This document shows positions 33,463 to 45,441 of a stretch of DNA of 64,000 nucleotides, piece after piece. Each line of letters begins with the position of its first letter. Positions within the stretch are counted from its first letter, which is position 1. A model generated the notes under the pieces. It saw nothing but the letters and a program-made list of their open reading frames with translations. It had not been told where the DNA came from and did no database searches. The stretch comes from Apiospora phragmitis. Taxonomy: Eukaryota > Ascomycota > Sordariomycetes > Amphisphaeriales > Apiosporaceae. Both the position numbers and the translations under genes were made by a program. The stretch is taken from the NCBI GenBank assembly GCA_038363925.1, contig JAQQWL010000013.1, positions 2,356,001 through 2,420,000 on the forward strand, written 5' to 3'.

Positions 33463-35441
33463 CCGCGCTATCGCCGCAAGACGTGATTTCACAGAGTTGT
33501 ATGAGCAACACCGCCACGGAGACTCGCCAACCCCCGTCAGTGGGAAGGACCGGCATTGCCTGCGAAGATGAGGTGGTCGGTATCAAGGCAGACGATGAGC
33601 GCGTGCTGGGCTGCGGACACATACGATTGGTTATGTCGGATGAGTTACGAGAAAGGTACCGATTTGCAACGGGGACGCTTTGCTAGTGGTGGCCCATCCC
33701 GTCGCTATGACGATGTTGTAAGTCAGCAAGAGACACAGACCTCTTGGCGAAACGTAAGTTGTCATCGATACTCCATCCCTAATAACCTATGTTAACACAT
33801 TCCAGATGGATTTCAGAAGGGTGTTTGCGTTTCGGCCGGTCAAGTCGGCCATGATGTCGGTGCCATTCAGACCGGTCAGGTGCTGCGATGTGGACAGGAT
33901 CCTGGTAAGGCATTCTACGTTAATCGCCAGACGGGAAGATGCCTTTGAAGGATGGCTGGCGCTTGGAACACGAGCGAGAGAAGGTTCGTGACCTGGGCGT
34001 CATTGAGCTTCGAGTATTTCGAGTCCAAGAGCTTGGAGCCTCGGAATTCAAGCCCAACACCGAGACCTCAAGACTTGCTGAGGTCGCCGAGAAGTCCTTG
34101 GTAGGCCGAGCCGAGGCGGCGGAAACAGCGCCCCTTCGAGGACCAGTACACGATGCGGTTCAGCAACGCGGCCGAATGACGGCTACTTTGAGCAGCTGTT
34201 CAAGGACTAGCAGCGAAGTCACGGCGGCCGGCATGACAGGACCCAGCCAGTGGAAGGATGCAGAGTGCGTTCACCCATCCATGAAAGGAGTCAAGATGCC
34301 GGATACATCAGCAGCGACACCAGGACAGACCAATGTGCCCAACGCATTCCTGATGTACAACGAGTACATCACGGTCAGAGCAAGCAGTGGAACCTCCAGT
34401 GCTTGACCACCGGACACTCCGTTCCGGTGACATCTACGGACGTCTTCGGCAAACTGCTGTTATGCTGGGATCTCCAACGGCCATGCGCTCCTGCTTCTGG
34501 GCGAGGCAGAACTCGGAGACCCAATGCTCGTCCTTACAGATGCCTCTTACAATGCGGGCAAGGATGCCAAGGCGAAGGGTAGACTTGAGAGGTGCCATAA
34601 CTGGAAGGGCTCCCACGAACTCGCGCATAGAGCGGCAGGAGAACGAAAAGAAGAAGAACCGCCAGCCGTTGAGCAAGGCGCCCAAAAAGATCATATGTTC
34701 TTTTACTGGATGTACCAGCTCATACCGCTATGTTTCAAGGCCGCCAATGATGAGGAGCCCATTGACCAGTCCATGGATGAGGACAGCGACGAGGTGAAGA
34801 AAGTCCGTCGACTTTTCTGCATGTGAACAAGAACACCATTAGAAGAACAGAGCCGTTATGTTCTTACTCAAATCCATCCGAAGACATCAGAATCGGTCGA
34901 TGGTGCACCGACATCAAACGACGTCGAAGACTTCGACGCCAAGCAGCATCGCCGCGACACCACGGCTTCTATCGGAGGTATGGGCTCGCTTCTTGCCCTC
35001 CTGGACTAAACCGCCATGACCGTAGGTACAACCATGTAGTACATACTGTCAACCCCGGCTGGGTGGTTCTGGAATGCCAATTCGACGGTGGCAACGCCGT
35101 CCACCTGGCCATACCCAAGGAGTCGGCCATCACTTGCACAGGAGGCACCAAGTCCAAGTTCGATGAGCTTAGGGACGCCTGCAAAGCCTATGAAACTGCA
35201 GCTCCTTGTAGAGATAGCATGCTTCGGCAAAGCGGCCGCCGTCGAGGCCGAGAGCAGCAAGCAGATGATGATGAGCCTGTCACGCCCTGGTACATGAAGA
35301 CCATGAAGGCCTACAGGCGACACTGGGGGTTGCCCTCACCATTTGCATGACCCTGTCCAGGTCGACGCCTACCCCTTCTGTCTCCTATACGCCGTGGGCC
35401 GCCTCGTCGATCAACGAGGCCCCGTCCCCGCAAAGGTTGAC

Positions 35442-35564
35442 TACCTGCCGATCTACGGCGCTGGCGGTTCCCGCATCCGAGAGATCCAAGATGCATCTGG
35501 AGCTAGGCTCAATGCGTCTGATTCGTGCTTGCCTTTATCCACTGAGCGCGCTCTCGTGGTAATG
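35442..35564 (+). pseudogene. KH-domain fragment
   Basis: KH domains bind single-stranded RNA. The frame reads GAGGSRIREIQDASGARLNA followed by LPLSTERALVVM, matching the second half of a KH fold: GxxG loop, helix with REIQ-SGA, then the STER-VV strand. The first strand is not convincing. The frame runs straight into unrelated sequence at about 35565, where the next KH residues should be. Fungal poly(C)-binding proteins of the Pbp2/Rnc1 type contain such segments. Confidence 0.65.
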
Positions 35565-35578
35565 AAAAGACGTGGTTG

Positions 35579-35674
35579 GAAAGCTACCACCACAAATCGC
35601 GATGGAATGCTGGTGTTTTCGCTTTGGAGAGTGGGCTCCAGGGATATGAATGGTACTGGCGCATCGAACCTGGT
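35579..35674 (+). pseudogene. KTR/KRE2-type alpha-1,2-mannosyltransferase fragment
   Basis: The enzyme family extends mannan chains in the Golgi. The frame reads SYHHKSRWNAGVF, then LQGYEWYWRIEPG, matching the family motif around SYxHMCRWNSG and YxWYWRVEP. Only about 32 residues survive. The preceding 15 bp joins it to the KH fragment and the following bases join it to a basic block. Catalytic residues lie further downstream in real enzymes and are absent. Confidence 0.6.
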
Positions 35675-35938
35675 GCAACCCGTCGACAGCAGAACCTGCG
35701 ACAGCATCGCAAACGCAAGGCCCCTGTAGAGTGTGAAGAAAATGGCGAACCCGCATCAGCGGCTCCAAAGAAGCGGCCCAAGAAGAAGCCCGCGCAGCCA
35801 AAGAGGCAGTGCAAGAAGAGAGCCCGCGCAGGAAGAAGGCGTGGGAAAAGGCGAGGGAACCCCAGCAGGCCCCAAGCCACGACGACAGCGCAAGAGCAAC
35901 GCAGCTCCGGTACGACGCGGCCGGGTGGCTTCGGCTAG
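35675..35938 (+). pseudogene. Arg/Lys-rich block, relative of the 24.3 kb segment
   Basis: The frame continues from the mannosyltransferase piece into RRQQNLRQHRKRKAPVE and then a long basic tail. The first 75 bp match 24293-24370 (CCCGTCGACAGCAGAACC, then CGCAA(A/G)CGCAAGG). The basic composition may simply reflect low-complexity expansion. Confidence 0.5.
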
Positions 35939-36485
35939 AAGTTCGATGACATTGTGTACTGGGACCGGACCTTCTACCGGTACGACGACGGGAAGTGAGA
36001 GGAGGAACACAACCCCTTTGTCGAGCCCGAAGTCCACCGCGCCAGTCACTGCCTCGTTGACCAGCAAGTACAGCGACTTGAGGTCAGCGCCGTTTTGGTT
36101 CGGGGCTGGAAACGACTTGGTGTTCTGCCGAGTAGAGACGACATCAATCCTGCCAACATCCAGACCTGGCTGCATTTGGTTACTGTCAAAGGCAACCTCT
36201 TGAATCATCACAAGAAGCTGCCGGAGACCGAGGGAAAGAATTGGCTCGTAAAGAGATTCATCGTGGCAGCGCAGTCGTGCAACCTGCTTCCCAAGTGCGC
36301 CTGGATCCGACTTGATAACTGTCAAAATTGGCTATACCTCTTTATACCGATCCACAACCCCTGGACCACCGTCCCCTCCTGCACGAAAGAGCTGGCGTAC
36401 TGGAGATGTTAGAAGAAAAGGTAAGCAAGCCACCACTCTGACTTATAATACAGAGCTTGAAGCTAACTTGGATGCCTGTGACTAG

Positions 36486-36560
36486 AAAAAAAGATACGAG
36501 AAAATAGAAAGACGAGAAAATAAAAAGACGAGAAAATAAAAAGACGAGAAAAGAGAAGCT
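36486..36560 (+). repeat. Short minisatellite, 15 bp A-rich unit
   Basis: About four units of AAAAGACGAGAAAAT follow directly after a good intron (36421-36485: GTAAGC, GCTAAC, CTAG). Composition resembles the 32 kb homopurine tracts. Confidence 0.75.
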
Positions 36561-36725
36561 TAGAAAACACCTCGAAAACCGGGAGAAGGAAAGGAAGCCG
36601 AGAGCAAGATGGTGTAGCCATTCACCGGAGCATGATGGCAAAGAAGCGTCTGCTAGCCACCAGTAAATCGTGGAGTTGTGTCACCCACACGAATTCAGAG
36701 CGGACATGGCTGACTTTTATGAATC

Positions 36726-37094
36726 TTGGAAGGCAAGAACTGGCTCTTGATATTCGATGATGTGGTGGAATGGACCGCTATAAAGGGTTTCCCCCCAACA
36801 GCACACGGTTCGAGCCTGATCACGACTCAAGACCCGAGAATTATCCCGAACGCAACTCACAATTTGCAACTCGACTCCTTAGACTCCATCTCGGGGGCTG
36901 AACTGCTTTCCGCGTATCTGAATTCGCAAGCAGAGGCCATATCTGAAGACGACCAAGGACTTGCTCGAGCAGTGTCAGAGGAGCTCGGCGGCTCGCCCAT
37001 GGCACTGGCCCATAGCAAGCATGTGTTGGTGTCGACAGGGGATTTGGCATGCTTGCTGAACCGCAGCAAGAGCTTTCGACAAGGCGTTGGATGA
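36726..37094 (+). pseudogene. NB-ARC (NLR-type) ATPase fragment
   Basis: The frame reads GKNWLLIFDDV, a Walker B strand, then SLITTQDPRI, the sensor-like RNBS-B motif, and later ELGGSPMALAH, matching the GLPLAL region. Order and spacing fit the second half of an NB-ARC domain, found in fungal NLR-like proteins of self/non-self recognition. The P-loop and all flanking domains are missing. The frame is open for about 120 residues, longer than most pieces here, which may mean a more recent arrival. A partial echo, EGKNWL, occurs upstream near 36231. Confidence 0.6.
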
Positions 37095-37424
37095 TATCGT
37101 CAAGGACCTCAAAGCCAATTCAGAATACCCGGATCCGCCTCCTTCCCGATCAGCAGGTCCGATGCCGTTTGGTGTAGTGCCTGAGAGCAGCTACTCGTAC
37201 TACTCTCACAAAGGCTTGCTCGATGCTGACAGAAAACCATCCGGCTTCGAAAAGGGCGTGACATCGGAAAGGGCGCGACAAGATACTGGGCGCCTACTCG
37301 TTCTGGGTCTTGGGTATGTTCGCTTGGTTTGCTGTTGATCCCGTCCGAAAAGAGGCGGCTGAGAAGAAGCGTCTGGAAGGAAGCGTCTGAAAGGGAGCGT
37401 CTGAAATAGTCAAGATTAACAACG

Positions 37425-37625
37425 GGTCACATTGAATGCAAGGGAGTCACCCTCACCTTGAATACATGGAAGTCACCCCTCATGTTAAATGCAAAGCAGT
37501 TAACTCTCGAGTTGTTGAACGCAAAGCAGTCAACCTTCGATCTGAACGCAGAGAGTCAACCCCCAACGCGAAGCAAACGACATTCGTGTTGAACGCAATG
37601 CAACAGACGTTCGCAACCAACCAGA
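37425..37625 (+). repeat. Minisatellite with TTGAACGCAA core
   Basis: Six or so degenerate units of about 27 bp carry TTGAATGCAA, TTGAACGCAAAGCAGTCAAC and similar. The reverse complement of the core, TTGCGTTCAA, is the core of the array at 50.6 kb. Confidence 0.75.
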
Positions 37626-39200
37626 CGCAGCCAATACTCGAGGCAGTTACTCGAAACGTCGAAACTGCTGCTATCAAGACAGCCATCCACTGGAACCTGG
37701 ACATCTGCGAGTACAAGGAAGCGCAATAACAGTCTGCCCAATGGTTAGAGACCACTGAGGACTACGAAGATGTGGCCGAAGGCGAAGATGTTGGCGCGAA
37801 ACAGCAGAAGATGAAGTATTACCAGAAGCGCGTGATAAGTTTCTACCGCCGGTCAGAATCCATACTGGACCTCACAAGAGAAGTTCATGCGCACTGGAGG
37901 TCGTTTATTGCTAGGCTCCTGGACACCATGATTTCTGAACTTCGAGGAAATCATGACTTTCTAACAAGTCATGTGGAAAGCGAGATGCCAAATTCGTTTC
38001 TTTGGTCGACTTTGTTCGCATGCCTATCTGACGGAGTTGTTCCTTTCCTTTGCTTGGAATGAGTTGCGCATGATCGTTCATAGCGTCAGAAGGTGCAAGA
38101 GGACTGGATTCGAGATCAGGTTCACGATGTGCAGTTGTGGTTGTTGTTGCTGTGGCCAGTCAATGGTCGCACGCCTTTGGGAGCGTGCATTGGCAAGGGC
38201 CACTGAATTAATACGCAGTCATGGTTGTGGTTGGTCGACATTTCCACAGATAACTCGTGTGCTTTTCTGATAGCTTATCACGAAAAGAAACGAAGGTTGC
38301 CCTTTGATCAGATTGGAAGGCGCGGATGCCATACAACGGCAAGAGTGAACGGAGACAGGACTAGAGATGGGGAGAAGAAGACCAGTTCAAGCTTTAGGAA
38401 CATGCCTTCCTGTTCTTATTGCACACTTCGCTCGTGCATTGGTCTTGCCTGGTTGGGTCGCACGCCACAGGTGATACACCACGCTGCTTGCTCTCTCACA
38501 GTCCCTGTGAGGTTTCAAGCAGACAAGAAGGATGTTTCTGGATGGTGGCAAGGCTGGCGAGGATATGTTCTGCCCGACAAGGCCTCCCAGTAAGGACGAG
38601 ATGTGTCCCGTCCAGGTGTCCATAGACCGCGCCACGATCTCCTCCACCGACGAGTCTGAGATGGTAGGGGTCCCATTTCGTACGCCCTGAGCGCAGATAT
38701 CACATCCATTCTCTCAGGTTCTCTCAGCCCCATTGGCGCGATCGTGGCTCTGAGATCATCGTCGTCGTCGCCTCCGCCCCTGTCCACGTCCCCTCCGCCA
38801 CCATCACCGATACCTGGGTAAACTCCCAGACCGGCGACCAGGTCACCAGCGAGGTCTCCGGCGTTTCTTGTAAGTTTCTCGTCCATATCAAGTCCGTTAT
38901 TCGTCGCTTCTTGTATCGGTCGCGTCCTTAGCAAAGCATCATTATACTCTGAAAGAGATGGAGATTAAGGACTAAGAACTGAGGGCTAAACAAATTTATT
39001 GAGTAGCGTACTCCTGTACATGCGACGAGGGTTTTGCTTACGCCACCAACGAGCGGCACGTCGTCGGCTGTGCCTTGGGCACATGCTCACAAATGAAGAT
39101 GGCGGCAAGACTAGTTGTGACGATATGCTAGGAGGATCGTCATTTTGGATCCCTTCTTAAAACCCTTGGATCGAGAAGCAGGCTGTTGATCGAACCAACT

Positions 39201-39320
39201 GCTTGAGTTCGCTACATACCAACTTTGGTGAGCCTGGATGGCAAGACCGGTGTCTACTACATCCATATCCGACAAGCGACTCAGATCTGCATGCAAAGTC
39301 CTTCACCACATGCAGGTCCT
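39201..39320 (+). repeat. Dispersed family B, copy 1
   Basis: Shares GCTTGAGTT, GCTACAT, GTGTCTACTACATCCA and a CATGCA-CCTTCA motif with 43122-43315 and parts with 46053-46245. Copy 1 ends in a short CATGCAGGTCCTTCACCGC duplication. No clear coding frame spans it. Confidence 0.7.
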
Positions 39321-39469
39321 TCACCGCATGCAGAGAACCCCGTTGGAGTACATCGCATCTTGATCTAGGACATGGTGCGACAATTGGCAAGCCCAGTCAT
39401 TCTCACGGATATGCGAGATCTTGTTGAGGGGGGCCGGTAACGGGGAGCTATTGCGCTTGCCCAGCCCAG

Positions 39470-39595
39470 ATGGGTGTCATGCCCAAGAGGTGCATCATGC
39501 CCCAAGAGGTCCATCATGTTGCACCTTGCCCAAGTGGTTCATCATGTTTCACCATGCCCCAAGTGGTCCATCATGTTGCTGCTTGTCCCCTCGAC
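39470..39595 (+). repeat. Short tandem repeat, CATCATG-centred
   Basis: Four related units contain GCCC(C)AAG(A/T)GGT with (C/T)CATCATG, from about 39480 to 39575, spaced 26-38 bp. Confidence 0.65.
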
Positions 39596-39652
39596 CACTT
39601 TAGGGGACAGAGTAGACGAATGTGGATTGAAGACTTTGTTGCTTTATCCTCC

Positions 39653-39669
39653 GACAAGACTAGCGAAGA
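39653..39669 (+). repeat. 17 bp motif, copy 2 of 3
   Basis: Exact copy of GACAAGACTAGCGAAGA; see 32501. Here the frame reads SDKTSEDIPSQSER. Confidence 0.8.
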
Positions 39670-42600
39670 TATTCCCTCTCAAAGCGAGAGGTAATGGCAA
39701 GAAAGGCCGAGCTCGACGACAGTGTCTTGAAGGGTGGCAACATCAAAGTCACGCCCGAGAGAGCACTCGGGTTTGAGAATCGAGGATTCGAGATCGTGTT
39801 AGCCACGGATCTGGCAGAGGTTCATTCGGTGGCAGAGGAGGATTCTACCCACGAGGGTCGATTACTGTGGCCATGGAACCGGTGGCTTCAACTCGTACTG
39901 GTGAGCCGGCTGTGAGATACCTCGGGTCGCAGTGATGGTTGCTACTAAGCGACATCACACCTGGGCTTCTTCCCCAACCCCAAGGAGAAGCTTCTCGACA
40001 GCAGCCAACACAGTGTGCGACGGCGAAATAACGGCGTCACATAGCCGCAGTTGATGTTAATCAATACAACAAGACAAAGGTTCTTCCCCAACACCTAAGG
40101 GATTATGAAGGCCCATGGTATCAACGGTGGTCTCACCAGCAATAGGAGTTCAGCAGACAAGAATGCCAACTCTCTGCCCTGACACATTGGTTGAAGCACG
40201 AAGTCGTCCATTTTCCCCACAGGGGAGGTAGTTCTATCTCTTGTAGAACGTGTGGCAAGCTCCCATCCACGTTGCCCGATCACGACGACCAATCTACCCT
40301 CTACTACGAAAGGGGCCAAGAACGCGACTTGGACAAAGAAGATGCTCCTAATGTTGAGAGCCCAATAGCAATCAATCCAGTTGTCTCTTCTTTCTGTCGA
40401 CTAGCAAGTCCCGTCAGTGAAGTTGAATGCGATGGGAAGTCTTGTGTTTCGTGTGGTCACTCACTACAGCATGCCTGTATGCACGGAACGTTGAATATGC
40501 CTGTCGAAGACTCTGTCCGAACCATCTCGAATTCGGCCGCCCCGTCAATCCGTATGAGAATTTGTATGAGGTAATGTGGTCTTCTTTCCCCGTTGATTCT
40601 GTCGAGTCCGTTCCCTTGGCTATGGTTTCGCTTGATACTGGATATGGACAGTGAGAATCTCTTTGATCCATTCGTATTCCTTCTCGAGCGACATGGTGGG
40701 CGGGACTTCTCCGAATCCGGCTACGCACACTCTTTCAACAGCGATTCAGATCAGATATGGCACAGAGTTCGAATTCAAGCGAGACATCGTCTGTCCACAG
40801 CACGGTCTGTGCAGCCGGCAGGTTTATTGTTGTGGCTTCCAATTGGCTGCCAAGGGTGGTGGTGTCTCCAAGATCGCCCACCAGATCAGCTTCGATGTCG
40901 CCCACGTGTATGAGCCCCTCATGCACATAGCAGGCCAATCGAAAGTGGTAGTGGTAGAGCGGACTGAACAGAAAATCGCAACCATGATTTCCGACGACAG
41001 CGACAGTTCACCGACTGGCCATCTTTCTCAGCTCTGTATCTCCTCCATCCAAGATACAGAACAAGGACTCGCTTCCTCGACACATCATCACGACGTCGCG
41101 TTTCTCTAGCAGAGACTGCTTTCTTCCGATAGGTATGTTCTCTTTGCTATCACGTCTGTGACGCATTGTTACCCCAGCGATATTCTCTTGATACTCAATT
41201 GCGTTCTGCGCCTATGCCGCCTGAGAACGAGCGGAACTCAATCGCGTTCTGCGCGCGACAGAGTCCCGTTTTGTGCTATTCGAGTTCCTTTGTACCTCGA
41301 CTAACATGGTCTACAGAAGCAGAAAGAGAGAGAATGAGGTCATCCCAACTTGACACATGCGCCACAGTGCCTCCAAAGATCACATGGTTCTCATTGTCAT
41401 TTACCATCTCTTCGAGGTCGATTCCGCAGAGGAGGTGGCGGTGGTGGTAGCCAGGCCCTCCCGCCACTTCCAGCCGCCTGTGCAGGGTCCCGCCCCGAGG
41501 GTATTAAGTCTCAAACTACATCTCCCTTCGCTTATTGCGTAACAATGTCTACTCTAGACTCTGAACTGACATTTTTAACAACAGTCCTGGTCAAGCTTGT
41601 CGTTGGCTGCTGTCGCGCATCAGTAGCCGCAGTTGTGGTCTGCCCAGCGAAGCATGGGCCATCGAAGAGAGCTTCGAAAGTTCTGATCAGCACTGAGAAG
41701 ACGAAGTTGGAGACCATTGGCCGACTACGAAACGCAAGGAAACCCGTCAATTCCTGATGCTATGTGGATACAGGCTACCGGGAGATCTGTGGCACATTGC
41801 AAGAGCGATGAAGAGACGAAGCCCCCGTGCAAGACGGTATGTGGAACCCTGTGCGGTCCCATGGCGGAACAAAGCGTCGACAGGGCAGACGATGTCCTAA
41901 ACCAGATCCCACTGCGTACGACAACAGCTACCTGCGCAACAGTGCAGGTTTCAGCTCACGTACCAGCCGCCGGGCTACGTCGATGACATGCCAACGAACC
42001 GTCAGTACCAGGCAGTCTTCCGGGCGATATTCAATCTCCCAATTCTGAGAGCCTGGCGAACCGCGGCAGAAGAACATGTCGCAACATGGCTTCTGTGGTT
42101 CTGCTTGCACGGCCCTCGTGTATTGCGAAGACAACTGAGCTTTACATCCTCGTTGTCCACCCCAGCAACACCTATGTTGTTGCCGCGCTGGCAGACATGC
42201 CCATCGAGTGCATCTTTGGTGGAGATTTGTCGCTTTCGCCCAGCTGAAGATCACTGTGAACCACCGTGGTAAGGGACCAGAGCGACGAGGTGTGGCAAGG
42301 GTCAGAGCGACGAGGTCTGTCCGAAAAGAAACACCGACTGGTCGTCTCAACGATTGGATCCAACTGCTCAACGAGGAGCTCAAGATGATGGCTTTATCCT
42401 TCCGGACGCCGCAGTGGCCGAGTTGGTTATCATGAACGACGATGCTGTATTATGGGTGCCTTAGGTACGCTGCCATGGCCATGAATGTGACCGCGCGACA
42501 GCCTGCCGCAGTCGGACAACCGGCGACTGCGACCAAGTGATGGGAAGGATATGGCGTTTTTCCAACGCATTTCGGTCTCGACCGGTGACTCTAGCACAAT

Positions 42601-43082
42601 TGGAAGGTCATGTAAATAACTGAGATGGGTAGCGGCAGATTGCATTATGAGTACGATAGGCAGGAAAGCCTACGTACACAAATAACCAGTTCTACGCCTT
42701 GATTGAGTCATGACCCCTCGATTTGTCGAAGCACCACTGTGTTCTGGTCTTCAAGAATTGGCACAGATCAAGGAAAAGGCGATGTGCTGGGGTTTTCATC
42801 AGACTCTTCGAAGTCCTATAAGCAAAGGTTCCAAGATCACCCACATCGTGGCTGCACTTCTCGTTGTCATACTTGAAGACCTTCGGGGGCATTTCGTGTT
42901 GCCATCGAAGCCTGCAGCCGGTTACTGGAAGAGATTTCAGGGACACGCCCTAACCATCGTGTTACTTTCTTCTACGCTGATTCATTAGGCAAGGGCAGGG
43001 CCTCTGCTCTCCTACACCCCGAGAGCAGACATATAAGCCATTTGCTTAGCCAGCTTCTCGCATCCGGGCGACTCGGTCCTCT

Positions 43083-43099
43083 GACAAGACTAGCGAAGA
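43083..43099 (+). repeat. 17 bp motif, copy 3 of 3
   Basis: Exact copy of GACAAGACTAGCGAAGA. It lies 23 bp upstream of family B copy 2, whereas at 39.65 kb the motif is about 330 bp downstream of family B copy 1. Confidence 0.8.
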
Positions 43100-43121
43100 A
43101 AAAAGCCCTGACAAGGGAAGC

Positions 43122-43315
43122 GCTTGAGTTGGCTACATGCCAACGCTGGTAAGCCTAGCCGGCAAGATTGGTGTCTACTACATCCAGAGCAGACAAGGCG
43201 ACTTGGATCCGCATGCAGATCCTTCAAGACTACCTTCATCGCCAATGCGATTAGGATAAGTCAGTGTTTGCTCAAGTGATTGAGCAAGTCCATCTTCTTG
43301 ATTGGGGGATGGTAT
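43122..43315 (+). repeat. Dispersed family B, copy 2
   Basis: This is the longest copy. It shares the left half with 39201-39320. The right half (GACTACCTTCATCGCCAATG, GATTGAGCAAGTCCA, TTCTTGATT) is shared with 46053-46245. Confidence 0.75.
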
Positions 43316-43854
43316 CTGGCTTGCGTTGACATTAGCCAGCGCTGGGCGGGCAACAGCCACGGGAGCACGGTCTCCGGCAAATTGGATGTGGTTATCATTG
43401 TTTGCCGGTGCGAACATGGGGCGTTCTCGAGAGCTGGGAGTGGCAGGAATGGGATTGGCCCAGGGCTGGTGGGGAAGAATACGGATCTACACACCATGAT
43501 TCGACTCGAGTCCTTCCCGGCCGTTGCTGCTTGCGCTTGCAGTGTGAATGAAGTCCAATCAGACGACAACGACGACGACGACGACGAGGAGGCCACCGCG
43601 ACACCGCTCGTCATGAGGAATTGCGTTACGAAGCCGCACACCCTAATAAGCACCGGAATGCCGGCCTGGCGCCACGTCGCGTGTAGCGCGAAGCGCATGA
43701 GGGGCTGGGCGAGGTCCAAGTCGGGACCGAGGGCCAAGGCCGGCGTCGTGACGACCACGCAACCAACGCTAAAGTAGTTGACCGCAATCAGGGTGTGGGC
43801 GCGGGTCCCGATCTGCCACAGCGTGACGATGGTGATCTACTATTGTTACTTCCC

Positions 43855-44584
43855 GGTGTGCATTTGAGCCTACCGTCGCTGATCTCCCTCAAGCGTAAGG
43901 AGGAGCACCGCCAGGCGATGAACCGTAGTAGCAAGAAGAAGAAGTCGAAGCCCGATCACTCCTTTGACCTGCTGGACCAATAGAACAAGGACGATAATGC
44001 CAAACCCAAGGAAACTGGCAAGAAGGATAAGGTTGGCGAAGAAGCGCGCCAACGCGAGGGCGACCATCAACAAGCGGTACAGGAACTGCTGATTCCTGTA
44101 TTATTGCCTCTGCAGGAGACCATAATAACACATCAAGTGCCAAGGATACCAACCTGTCCCCGAAGAGACAACTGGTGAGATCCTAGATGACTTCCTTCCT
44201 CACATTAGGTTTATCGCGATCGACTTCCTCCACGGCCCTAGTGCAGCAGATGCGGGAGGTCTGCGGCCCCGTAACCCATGCCTATTTCTCTGCTCCTACC
44301 TGCACAACGATAACTTCACCGAATCGTATGTGACCAATACGGTCATGTTCGGCAACTTCCTCAGCGCGCTCAACCAGACCGATCTTCAGCTGGAGAACGT
44401 CACCTTGCAGACGGGAGGCAAGTACTACAACTTGCATGTCGAGCCCGTCCCATCGCCAACACAAGAAGACGACCCGCGCCGGCACAGGCCGCTCGAGGAC
44501 TTCTATTTCCCCCAAGAAGACCTGCTGGACGAGATTTCCAAGGGTACGCTTCAACTGAGCTTCTGGCGGACTGATTTCGGCTAG
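43855..44584 (+). pseudogene. Unknown gene fragment in two blocks
   Basis: A lysine-rich block (43855-43983) is followed, past a TAG, by the same frame to about 44130. A second block, about 44206-44584, reads FIAIDFLHGPSAADAGG, then TNTVMFGNFLSALNQTD and KYYNLHVEPVPSP, ending at a TAG. The second block looks like a folded domain, but I do not recognise it. Low-complexity and palindromic sequence follows. Confidence 0.35.
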
Positions 44585-45440
44585 AAGCATATTATTCGTT
44601 AATTTCAGCTATTTTGAAACGTGCTGTTTTTCGGCTTTTTTGGCTCTGCGAAAAATACTTCCTTTTATCGACCGGCCAATCACATCGACGAACCTGTTTA
44701 TAAGCAGCTGAATGGCTGAATCCTGGCTGAATCGAGTGCTTTTGGTGAGTGTGGTATTGCTCGCGCTCGGCCCTCGACGTACGCTCGATCGCAACGCTGT
44801 ACGTTGCATGCATGCGATTAATCAGCAATCGCATGTATACAACGTATAAGCGCTTATTGCACGTGTGTGTGTGCAACGCTCTGACCGCACAAACATGGAA
44901 ATCGGCGTTTGTCAAGGCCGACCTGGTCTGCCCATACTGATACGGTCCTGGATGACTTCAACCATCGATAGGTGCGCAGCTCACCTTAAGCATTAGAGCA
45001 GTCCATCGGATGACTTCCTTCCTCGTCGTTCTGTTACTCCGAAGTGTGGAAGAGCGACCTACCTCTCCCACGGTGCGGTTCAGATAGTGCTGAAACGGGC
45101 CTCCGAACGTTGTTGTGCGGTAGAGACTGCGATCGGCCGAAGCAGCTTACGTAAGTATGCAAAGGCAACTTTGTTTGTGTGGCATACTCGATAAGCAGGG
45201 GGCTTAGTTGGACATATGCAGTATGCGCATCCATGCGCGTATTGCACAGCGTTGCGCGATCGTCCGCTCGTCCTCCCGGAACGTTATCTCTATTTCGACC
45301 GCAGCAGGGAAAAGGCCGTGTTGACGTCGACGATATCTTGAAAGTATCATAAGCTTGCTGAATGAAATCAGCTAGATTCGGCTGAATTGGGGGAAACCGC
45401 GATTCAGCACTCGCCAATTCAGCAATTGAAAGAGGCCCTA
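44585..45440. other. Non-coding stretch with short palindromes and CAGCTGAAT-like echoes
   Basis: Motifs such as TTCAGC, GGCTGAATC and GATTCAGC recur at both ends (44608-44740 and 45367-45425). The middle holds palindrome-like GCATGCATGCGATTAATC and ATACAACGTATAAGC. GATGACTTCCTTCCTC occurs at 44187-44202 and again at 45009-45024. This could be a decayed MITE-like insertion, but I could not define terminal inverted repeats. Confidence 0.3.
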
Positions 45441-45441
45441 A

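Noticed and set aside
35442..35938. Treating 35.34-35.94 kb as one functional protein
   Set aside because: The KH and mannosyltransferase parts lie in different frames and each is truncated at the joint.
36805..36822. GGTTCGAGCC resembling a tRNA B box
   Set aside because: It lies in the open NB-ARC frame and no A box or cloverleaf can be formed around it. I found no tRNA or rRNA gene in the window.
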